5,195 bases of DNA. Origin: an uncultured Collinsella sp. (GTDB lineage: Bacteria; Actinomycetota; Coriobacteriia; Coriobacteriales; Coriobacteriaceae). The stretch is taken from the NCBI GenBank assembly GCA_900552755.1, contig USAY01000127.1, positions 1 through 5,195 of the forward strand, read 5' to 3'. The notes below the pieces were generated by a model. The model worked only from the letters and a program-made list of their open reading frames with translations, was not told the DNA's origin and did not search any database. Made by a program: the position numbers and the translations under genes. Shown here piece after piece: positions 1 through 5,195 of this stretch; the first letter of the stretch is position 1, and every line of letters begins with the position of its first letter.

Positions 1-516
1 CTCCATCCAGCACATGTCGTACCAGCGGCCGAACTTTTGGGCGCAGCGGTCAAAGGCGCCCACCAGGCGATATCCCATATGGGCATGGAAATCCTGACTG
101 TTGTGCGTCAGGTACTCGTCGTCCTTGTCGTGCGGCACGGCAATGAGGGCGCACATGTTGGTGATGCCCATCGCGATCAGGCATTGCTTGAGCGCGTCAT
201 GCAGCTTGCGGCCCAGCCCGCCGTGGCGCACATCACGCGCCAGGTAGATCGACGTCTCGACCGACCAGTCGTATGCCTCGCGGCTGTTAAGCGGACTCAC
301 ATAGGCATAGCCTACCGGACGCCCGTTGAGTTCCATCACCAAATACGGATAGCGCTTGAGCGTACGCTCGATGCGCCCGGCGAACTCCTCAACGCTCGGC
401 ACCTCGTATTCGCAGGTAATCGCCGTCTGGCGCACATACGGCTCATAGATGGCAAGCAACGCCGGCGCGTCTTCGGGCGTCGCCAGGCGGATCTTCGGCT
501 CGGACATCTCGGTCAT
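1..516 (-). CDS. GNAT family N-acetyltransferase, phosphinothricin acetyltransferase-like (3' end beyond the window)
   Basis: A cytosolic enzyme expected to move an acetyl group from acetyl-CoA to the amino group of a small substrate. Known members of this GNAT branch act on phosphinothricin, methionine sulfone or methionine sulfoximine; the substrate here cannot be told from sequence. The visible frame is 172 codons without a stop and reaches the left edge. Relatives are about 165-185 residues, so little is missing. It opens with an IRLATPEDAPALLAIYEPYV segment typical of GNAT strand 1 and helix 1 (residues 9-28). The acetyl-CoA pyrophosphate loop is R97-x-x-G100-x-G102 (RHGGLG), preceded by the branch signature WSVETSIYLA (84-93). 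The C-terminal part carries FHAHMGYRLVG (143-153) and KFGRWYDMCWME (161-172), as in PAT/Bar proteins. The start at 516 is chosen because AAGAAGG (522-528) lies 5 bases upstream; an internal ATG at 507 is less well placed. No promoter is visible, and a terminator sits just upstream. Family assignment is strong; any resistance role is conjecture. Confidence 0.9.
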   Translation of the reverse strand, partial: MTEMSEPKIRLATPEDAPALLAIYEPYVRQTAITCEYEVPSVEEFAGRIERTLKRYPYLVMELNGRPVGYAYVSPLNSREAYDWSVETSIYLARDVRHGGLGRKLHDALKQCLIAMGITNMCALIAVPHDKDDEYLTHNSQDFHAHMGYRLVGAFDRCAQKFGRWYDMCWME

Positions 517-521
517 ACAGC

Positions 522-528
522 CCTTCTT
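522..528 (-). promoter_or_regulatory. Ribosome binding site of the GNAT gene
   Basis: The minus strand reads AAGAAGG, a near match to AAGGAGG, with 5 bases to the ATG at 516. It supports the longer of two possible starts. The site lies 4 bases beyond the end of the U-tract of the upstream terminator, which is unusually tight. Confidence 0.6.
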
Positions 529-532
529 CCCC

Positions 533-578
533 AAAAGCAAAGGCCGCCCCACGCCAAACCCAGGCGCAAGGCGGCCCC
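533..578 (-). terminator. Intrinsic terminator after the threonine aldolase gene
   Basis: Read on the minus strand, a GC stem of 7 bp forms between GGCCGCC (576-570) and GGCGGCC (548-542), with two possible G-U pairs outside it. A 2x2 internal loop separates it from an inner 5-bp stem, GCGCC (567-563) with GGCGT (555-551, one G-U pair), closed by a 7-base loop. The tract TTTGCTTTT (541-533) follows directly. The hairpin starts about 17 bases past the TAG stop of the aldolase gene. A stable GC stem followed by a T-rich tract is the classical Rho-independent design. There is no matching T tract on the plus strand, so it should work in the minus direction only. Confidence 0.85.
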
Positions 579-594
579 TCGTCATCACGTCAAC

Positions 595-1620
595 CTACAG
601 GACAGCCGCCAACGCGTCGATATCCTCCTGCGTCGTGGCCCAGCTGGTGCAAAAACGCACCACCGTGTGGGTATCGTCGTACTTTTCCCAGTACTCGATC
701 GCCGCATGCTCGCGAATGCGGGTCATGTCCTCGTTGGGCAGGATCACGAACTGCTGGTTGGTCGGCGTCTCCAAGAAGAACTGGAAGCCGCGTTCGTGCA
801 GCACGCGACGCAGCGCCTGGGCCGTCTCGATCGCCTGGCGACCAATCTCAAAATACAGGCCATCGGTAAAGAGCGCCTCAAACTGCACGCCCGTCAGGCG
901 GCCCTTGGCCAACAGCGCGCCGTGCTGCTTAATGCGCGGAATGGGATGCGCCGGGGCGTGCATGCCGCAGAACACCACAGCCTCGCCGCAGAGCGCGCCG
1001 CACTTGGTGCCGCCGATGTAGAACACGTCGCACAGCTGCGCCAGCTCGGGCAGGGTAATGTCGCACTCATCGGCCGCCAGCGCATAGGCCAGGCGAGCAC
1101 CGTCCACAAACAGCGGAATCTCGCGCTTCTGGCACACCGCGTGAATCGCCGCGAGCTCGGCCTTGGAGTACAGCGTACCGTACTCGGTCGATAGGCTCAC
1201 GTACACGGCGCCCGGGAACACCGTGTGCTCGTAGCTCTCGTTTTCGTAGAACACCTGGATATAGTTCTCGAGGTCCTCGGCGTGTATCTTGCCCTCGTAG
1301 CCGGGGATGGTGAGCACCTTGTGGCCGCCAAACTCGATGGCGCCCGCCTCGTGGCAGGCGACGTGGCCAGTCTCGGCAGCAACGACGCCCTCGTAGGGCG
1401 CAAGCAGCATATCGATCACCGTCGCGTTGGCCTGCGTGCCGCCCACCAGAAAAAACACGTCGGCATCGGGGGCCTGACAGGCCTCGCGGATAAGCTGCTT
1501 GGCACGCTCGGTGTGTGCATCGGTACCGTAGCCGGGCTGCGGCTCCATGTTGGTGTCGACGAGCGCCTGCAGCACTGCCGGATGTGCGCCGTGGGAATAA
1601 TCGTTGTTAAACGCGAGCAT
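595..1620 (-). CDS. Threonine aldolase family protein (PLP-dependent, fold type I, beta-eliminating lyase superfamily)
   Basis: Predicted cytosolic PLP enzyme that cleaves L-threonine or L-allo-threonine to glycine and acetaldehyde, or acts on a related beta-hydroxy amino acid. From ATG 1620 it is 341 residues, the usual family length. Seen, in order: FNNDYSHGAHPAVL at the N-terminus; GGTQAN (60-65), the cofactor phosphate loop; H86 in TGHVACHEAGA, placed as the His that stacks on PLP in LtaE; D173 and R176 in FVDGAR, with Asp facing the pyridine nitrogen; the Schiff-base K206 in YIGGTKCG; and R322 in HTVVRF, at the position of the substrate carboxylate-binding Arg of E. coli LtaE. All key residues are present, so it should be active. 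It is clearly divergent from E. coli LtaE, so exact substrate and stereospecificity are open. An in-frame ATG at 1629 is possible, but the only SD-like AAGAG (1630-1634) touches it and sits 9 bases from ATG 1620, which favours 1620. It follows the PAP2 gene by under 50 bases, so co-transcription is likely, and it ends at a terminator. Confidence 0.9.
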   Translation of the reverse strand: MLAFNNDYSHGAHPAVLQALVDTNMEPQPGYGTDAHTERAKQLIREACQAPDADVFFLVGGTQANATVIDMLLAPYEGVVAAETGHVACHEAGAIEFGGHKVLTIPGYEGKIHAEDLENYIQVFYENESYEHTVFPGAVYVSLSTEYGTLYSKAELAAIHAVCQKREIPLFVDGARLAYALAADECDITLPELAQLCDVFYIGGTKCGALCGEAVVFCGMHAPAHPIPRIKQHGALLAKGRLTGVQFEALFTDGLYFEIGRQAIETAQALRRVLHERGFQFFLETPTNQQFVILPNEDMTRIREHAAIEYWEKYDDTHTVVRFCTSWATTQEDIDALAAVL

Positions 1621-1665
1621 GGCAATCATCTCTTACCGGGTATCGGCCAGATGATTCAAACGGAG

Positions 1666-2529
1666 CTATTGTACGCCGTTGGGATAGGCAATGCGCGCGG
1701 CAAGACACTCAAGCGCCAGTACCAGAGCAAAACCGCAGCTCACGTCACTCAAAAAGTGCGCTCCGATCACGATGCGGCCAAAGGCGACGAGCGCCGCGAC
1801 CGCAGCCGCCGTCCAAAAGGCCACGCGGCGGCGCGACGGTTTTTCCTTAAAGGCCGCCGCGGGAAGCCCGGCGAGCATAAGGCCGATCGCCGCATGCGCC
1901 GTGTGTCCGCTCGCAAACGACTTGAACCCGTCCTTGATCACGCCGGCGGCGATATAGGTCAACTTGTCGGGATTGCCGATTACCCACCACGGCTGAAAAT
2001 TGAGCCCCGGCGTGACCTCGATCACGCGCATGCGCGGGCGCGACCACAGCGGCTTAACAATGACGTTGAGGATGATGGCTTGAGCGGCCCACGCGGCCAG
2101 CACCATCAACGCCCAGCGCGTGAGATCGTCGGGGTCGGTGTCGCGCGTAAGGCGATAGGCGATGAAGTTGGCTGCGATGACCAACGCAAACGTCAGTACC
2201 AGCTGAAACGCAATAAGCTTGCCGCCGACGCGCAGCGATCCGATAATCTCGTAGCCGACCAGGCCCACGTTGATCAAAACGCCCAGCGCAGCGAGCCACT
2301 TGCTCGCCTTGGAATCGGGGCGTGCCGAGCGCACGAGCATAACGCCCGCGATGCTCGCCGTCAGCTCGAACGGCAGCTCACCGGCCGCCTCGACAAAGCG
2401 ACCGTACATGCTGCCGATGTTGAACAGCGCACTCGAGATCTGATAATCGAAGAAGCTGCCCACGCCCAGACAAAGGCACAGGACAACCGCGATAATGGCG
2501 ACATCTTTCTTATAGATGTATCCGAACAT
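1666..2529 (-). CDS. PAP2 superfamily membrane phosphatase
   Basis: Integral membrane phosphatase of the type 2 phosphatidic acid phosphatase superfamily. Members dephosphorylate phosphatidic acid, phosphatidylglycerol phosphate or undecaprenyl pyrophosphate; the substrate here is not identifiable. From ATG 2529 it has 287 residues. The three-part catalytic signature is intact: K159-x4-R164-P165 (KPLWSRPR), S207-G208-H209 (ASGHTAH, with Ala for the more usual Pro) and R252-x5-H258-x3-D262 (GRIVIGAHFLSD). H209 would be the acid/base His and H258 the phospho-acceptor His. Hydrophobic segments near 9-27, 53-69, 77-97, 104-125, 139-157, 209-226, 235-255 and 259-276 suggest seven or eight membrane spans, more than the six of a minimal PAP2 protein; the extra ones lie N-terminal to the catalytic core. 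An upstream ATG at 2568 would add 13 residues (MQVDCPSPDRKES), but AAAGGA (2534-2539) precedes ATG 2529 at a good distance, and the shorter form begins MFGYIYKKD before the first span. It probably heads a two-gene transcript with the aldolase. Confidence 0.9.
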   Translation of the reverse strand: MFGYIYKKDVAIIAVVLCLCLGVGSFFDYQISSALFNIGSMYGRFVEAAGELPFELTASIAGVMLVRSARPDSKASKWLAALGVLINVGLVGYEIIGSLRVGGKLIAFQLVLTFALVIAANFIAYRLTRDTDPDDLTRWALMVLAAWAAQAIILNVIVKPLWSRPRMRVIEVTPGLNFQPWWVIGNPDKLTYIAAGVIKDGFKSFASGHTAHAAIGLMLAGLPAAAFKEKPSRRRVAFWTAAAVAALVAFGRIVIGAHFLSDVSCGFALVLALECLAARIAYPNGVQ

Positions 2530-2533
2530 GCTT

Positions 2534-2539
2534 TCCTTT
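2534..2539 (-). promoter_or_regulatory. Ribosome binding site that sets the PAP2 gene start
   Basis: The minus strand reads AAAGGA followed by AAGC and then ATG at 2529. No comparable SD precedes the alternative ATG at 2568, so the 287-residue product is preferred over the 300-residue one. Confidence 0.75.
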
Positions 2540-2674
2540 CGGTCGGGCGAAGGGCAGTCAACCTGCAATGTGGGTGAGACGAAGATGGCTTTGTCCCGTA
2601 AATACCCTTACAGGTTGAGCATAAGTAAGCGAAAACGTTCCATTTGTGGCAAGGTGGCCCGAAGGAGGAGGGAA

Positions 2675-2690
2675 GCGTACTTGCGTACGC
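2675..2690. repeat. Perfect 6-bp inverted repeat with 4-base loop
   Basis: GCGTAC (2675-2680), loop TTGC, GTACGC (2685-2690). GCGTAC also recurs directly at 2683-2688. On the minus strand the hairpin is followed by a pyrimidine tract, TTCCCTCCTCCTTC, rather than a run of T. It could be a weak terminator, an mRNA 3'-end structure or part of a repeat element; sequence alone does not decide. Confidence 0.55.
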
Positions 2691-2703
2691 GACCGACGAG
2701 TGA

Positions 2704-2743
2704 GGGTCAGATTGCCCAAATGGGGCGTTTGCAGCGTCGACCC
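2704..2743. repeat. Nested inverted repeat directly after the mfd stop codon
   Basis: Outer arms are GGGTC (2704-2708) and GACCC (2739-2743); inner arms are GCCC (2714-2717) and GGGC (2723-2726) around AAATG. The outer arm begins one base past the mfd TAA on the minus strand. This position fits an mRNA 3'-end structure, but the T tract expected of an intrinsic terminator is absent. Confidence 0.45.
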
Positions 2744-2744
2744 G

Positions 2745-5195
2745 TTAGTCGTCGTCGCTGGCACCCAGCTGCTGCAGCAGCATGAGTGCCGCGGCCACCG
2801 GGCCGGTGCCGTCGTTGGCGTCGAGGCCGCGACCCAGGCCGCTGCCCGCGCCGGCGCCCGCCTTGTAGGGCACCGACAACTTGCGGCTCTTGGGGAAGTT
2901 CACCGCGCCATAGCGGGTCTTAAGCTCAAAGGCCACCTTCTTGGGCACGTCGACGCCCAAAAACGTGATGCGACCGCCGCTGAGCGTGACGCTCTCGAGC
3001 CCCAGGCGCTCGCCGCGAATGCGGATGCGCGCGCGATTGAACAGGTTGAGTCCCGCCAACGGCAGCTCACCATGCGCGGCCTCGGTCTCTTCCTGCACCT
3101 CGTCGATACTCTCCAGGTCCTCGGCCGCCGCGAGCTTGCGGTACACGAGCACGCGCTGGTCCACCGCCGGCAGGTACTCCTCGGACAAGAAGTAGTCGGC
3201 CGGCAGGTTAATACCCACGCTCGCCGCCTCCACGCCGGCATCGTCATCGCCGCGCGCCTCGGCCACTGCCTGACCCAGCATCTGCGTAAACAGGTCAAAG
3301 CCTACGCTCGACAAGTTGCCATGCTGCTCGGCGCCCATAAGCGAGCCGGCGCCGCGGATCTCCAGGTCGCGCATGGCGATGCGCATGCCGCTGCCCAGGT
3401 CCTGGAACTCGGAAAGTGCAGTCAGGCGCGCCGTGGCCTCCTCGGTGAGAGGCAGCTCACCCGGGAACATAAAGTACGCGTAGGCCTGCGTGGCAGAGCG
3501 GCCCACACGGCCCTTGAGCTGGTAGAGCTGCGCCAGGCCAAGGCGCTGCGAGTCCTCGATGATCAGCGTGTTGGCGGTCGCGTTGTCGATGCCGCTCTCC
3601 ACGATGGTCGTGGCGATGAGCACGTCGATCTTTTTGGTCGCGAACTCAATCATCACGTCCTCGACCTCGCGCGGGCTCATCTTGCCGTGCGCCACGCCCA
3701 CGCGCGCCTCGGGCGCGGCCTCGTGCACGCGCGCCACGGCATCGTCGATGGTCTTGACGCGGTTGGACACGTAGTACACCTGGCCGCCGCGACCCACCTC
3801 CAGGCGAATCGCCGCGCTCACCACGTCGGGGTCGTACTCCCCCACGTGCACGATCACGGGACGACGCCCGGTCGGCGGTGTGGTGATCAGGCTCATGTCG
3901 CGCACGCCGCTCGTGGCCATCTGCATGGTTCGCGGAATAGGCGTTGCCGAAAGCGTGAGCACGTCAATCTGCTCGCGCAGGTTCTTGAGCTGCTCCTTGT
4001 GCTGCACACCAAAGCGCTGTTCCTCGTCGATAATCACCAGGCCCAGGTTCTTGGGGTTCACATCGGCCGAAAGTAAGCGATGTGTGCCGATCAGCACGTC
4101 GATTGTGCCCTCGGCAAACGCCTTGAGTGCGCGCTTTTGCTGCGCCGGCGTACGGAAGCGGCTGAGCACCTCGACCTCAAGGCCAAACGGGGCAAAGCGC
4201 TCAAAGAACGTCTCGTAGTGCTGCTGGGCCAGAATGGTCGTAGGGCAGAGCACCATGACCTGGCGGCCGGAGTCCACGCACTTAAACGCCGCGCGCAGGG
4301 CAACCTCGGTCTTGCCAAAGCCCACGTCGCCGCACAGCAGGCGGTCCATGGGCTTGGGCGCCTCCATGTCGGCCTTAATGTCGGCGATGGCCTCCAGCTG
4401 GTCGCGTGTCTCGTCGTAAGGGAAGCTCTGCTCCATCTCGATCTGCTCGGGCGTGTCGGGCGGGCAGGCGATACCGGTGATCGACGAGCGGCGCGTATAC
4501 AGATCGACCAGGTCAAACGCCAGCTTTTTGGCATTCTTGCGCGCCTTATTGGTGGCACGCGTCCAGTCGGCGGTGTTGAGCCTGGTCAGGCGTGGCTTGT
4601 CACCGTCGGGGCCAACATAGCGTGTGATGCGGTCGACCTGCTCCAACGGCACGTAGAGCTTGTCGCCGTCGGCATATTCCAGCAAAAAGTAGTCGCGCTC
4701 CTTGCCGCCCACTTCCTGGCGCGCGATCTCGCTAAAGAGCGCGATGCCGTGGGTAGCGTGCACCACGTAGTCGCCCGGCTTAAACGGGAAGGTGATCTGC
4801 GTAATGTCCACCTTGCGGCGGCTGCGCGCGCGGTTGGCGTCCATGCGGGCGTTGAGGTCGGCGATTGAGAACACGGCCAGGTTGGCATCGGGCACCACCA
4901 CGCCCTGCGGCAGGGCAGCATCGACAAAGGTCACGCGTCCGCGCGAGATGGTGGGCACGGCGGCACCGGCGGCAGCCTGGGCCGCGCCCGCCTCGAGCGA
5001 GCGGGCGTTGAGCGCATCGGCCTTACGCTCGCGAATGGAAGCATGGGCCTCCTGGCGTGCGGCACGGTCGGCGGAATCCGCCGCTGCCACGCGCACGCGG
5101 TCGCCGATAGCGCCGGCATTTTCGGGCGCGGCGGTCAGCGATTCCTCAAAGGTAATGCCCTCGTCGCCAAAGGTGAGCTCCATCGACTCGCGCGC
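2745..5195 (-). CDS. mfd: Transcription-repair coupling factor Mfd, C-terminal two thirds (5' end beyond the window)
   Basis: Mfd is a cytosolic ATP-driven DNA translocase that binds RNA polymerase stalled at a lesion, pushes it off and recruits UvrA for nucleotide excision repair. The frame is open to the right edge, so 816 residues are seen of a protein usually near 1,150; an internal ATG at 5183 is not the start. In visible numbering: the end of the N-terminal UvrB-like module and D3 (1-128), with an Ala-rich insertion near 24-84; the RNA polymerase-interacting domain (about 129-200; KPGDYVVHATHGIALF) and relay helix region (about 205-240); and the RecG-like motor with Walker A GDVGFGKTE (289-297, K295), DEEQ (390-393), LSATPIPRT (415-423), motif VI QLKGRVGRS (559-567) and the translocation-in-RecG element ending DLEIRGAGSLMG (611-620). 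The C-terminal D7 domain follows and ends in a Gly/Ala-rich tail. All motor motifs are intact. It ends with TAA at 2745. Identification is secure; only the N-terminal UvrA-binding part is unseen. Confidence 0.98.
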   Translation of the reverse strand, partial: ARESMELTFGDEGITFEESLTAAPENAGAIGDRVRVAAADSADRAARQEAHASIRERKADALNARSLEAGAAQAAAGAAVPTISRGRVTFVDAALPQGVVVPDANLAVFSIADLNARMDANRARSRRKVDITQITFPFKPGDYVVHATHGIALFSEIARQEVGGKERDYFLLEYADGDKLYVPLEQVDRITRYVGPDGDKPRLTRLNTADWTRATNKARKNAKKLAFDLVDLYTRRSSITGIACPPDTPEQIEMEQSFPYDETRDQLEAIADIKADMEAPKPMDRLLCGDVGFGKTEVALRAAFKCVDSGRQVMVLCPTTILAQQHYETFFERFAPFGLEVEVLSRFRTPAQQKRALKAFAEGTIDVLIGTHRLLSADVNPKNLGLVIIDEEQRFGVQHKEQLKNLREQIDVLTLSATPIPRTMQMATSGVRDMSLITTPPTGRRPVIVHVGEYDPDVVSAAIRLEVGRGGQVYYVSNRVKTIDDAVARVHEAAPEARVGVAHGKMSPREVEDVMIEFATKKIDVLIATTIVESGIDNATANTLIIEDSQRLGLAQLYQLKGRVGRSATQAYAYFMFPGELPLTEEATARLTALSEFQDLGSGMRIAMRDLEIRGAGSLMGAEQHGNLSSVGFDLFTQMLGQAVAEARGDDDAGVEAASVGINLPADYFLSEEYLPAVDQRVLVYRKLAAAEDLESIDEVQEETEAAHGELPLAGLNLFNRARIRIRGERLGLESVTLSGGRITFLGVDVPKKVAFELKTRYGAVNFPKSRKLSVPYKAGAGAGSGLGRGLDANDGTGPVAAALMLLQQLGASDDD

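Larger units (their letters stand above)
2530..2744. other. Structured 215-base intergenic region between mfd and the PAP2 gene
   Basis: No gene is supported here. Next to the mfd stop it holds a nested inverted repeat (2704-2743), then a 16-base hairpin (2675-2690) and a purine tract on the plus strand (2661-2675, GAAGGAGGAGGGAAG). The part nearer the PAP2 gene (2581-2640) is more AT-rich and should hold its promoter, but I find no clear -35/-10 pair. A short inverted repeat GTAA/TTAC lies near 2598-2611. No hairpin is followed by a T-rich tract in the minus direction, so termination of mfd transcription here is not shown. Confidence 0.5.

Noticed and set aside
588..593. TTGACG on the minus strand as a promoter for the GNAT gene.
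   Set aside because: The -10 position falls inside the GC-rich terminator stem and has no A/T-rich hexamer.
2557..2562. TTGACT on the minus strand as a -35 box for the PAP2 gene.
   Set aside because: A 17-base spacer would put the -10 box on the SD (AAAGGA), and no TATAAT-like hexamer is there.
2595..2650. Minus-strand TTGCCA, TATGCT and TATTTA hexamers in the AT-richer part of the gap as a promoter.
   Set aside because: No pair has both acceptable matches and a 16-18 base spacing, so a promoter call would be a guess.
2675..2743. Hairpins after mfd as an intrinsic terminator.
   Set aside because: Neither hairpin is followed by a T-rich tract on the minus strand; they are listed as inverted repeats only.
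2516..2785. Plus-strand frame of 89 codons across the mfd-PAP2 gap, including an SD-like AAGGAGG at 2662-2668 with possible TTG (2681) or ATG (2720) starts downstream.
   Set aside because: The product is Arg-rich and low in information, it overlaps the ends of both neighbouring genes, and the purine tract is better explained as part of the structured intergenic DNA. A small peptide cannot be fully excluded.
37..4868. Nearly continuous long open frames on the plus strand (37-1194, 1225-2577, 2646-4076, 4080-4868).
   Set aside because: They lie antisense to genes with intact family motifs. Their translations are rich in His, Arg, Ala, Gln, Leu and Val without any domain, as expected from the complementary frame of GC-rich coding DNA.
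1..5195. A defence system, mobile element, CRISPR array or new gene cluster.
   Set aside because: The four genes are recognisable chromosomal families with intact motifs. There is no transposase, integrase, array of direct repeats or unrecognised gene in the window.

Overview
The window looks like ordinary chromosomal DNA from a high-GC Gram-positive bacterium. The GC-rich codon choice, the Ala-rich Mfd and the general look of the proteins suggest an actinobacterium of the Coriobacteriia, possibly Collinsella or a relative. This is a judgement from sequence style and was not tested by any search. All four supported genes lie on the minus strand, so transcription runs from the right edge to the left edge. 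The long open frames on the plus strand are antisense shadows of these genes.

From right to left, in transcription order: (1) the C-terminal 816 codons of mfd, the transcription-repair coupling factor, cut at its N-terminus by the window edge (2745-5195). (2) A 215-base gap (2530-2744) with nested and single inverted repeats and a purine tract. It has no convincing promoter, gene or U-tract terminator and may be a dispersed intergenic repeat. (3) A membrane phosphatase of the PAP2 superfamily (1666-2529). (4) A PLP-dependent threonine aldolase-family enzyme only 45 bases or less downstream (595-1620 or 595-1629), probably on the same mRNA as the PAP2 gene. (5) A strong intrinsic terminator (533-578). 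(6) A GNAT acetyltransferase of the phosphinothricin acetyltransferase type whose C-terminal end runs off the left edge (1-516). Its Shine-Dalgarno sequence begins only a few bases after the terminator U-tract.

The genes do not form an obvious pathway. Mfd works in DNA repair, PAP2 in lipid or polyprenyl phosphate turnover, the aldolase in beta-hydroxy amino acid cleavage and the GNAT in N-acetylation of small amines. I see no mobile element, CRISPR array, tRNA or rRNA, and no sign of a new multi-gene system. The points most worth checking are the structured gap after mfd, the terminator packed against the GNAT ribosome binding site, and a long Ala/Arg/Glu-rich insertion in the N-terminal part of the visible Mfd.
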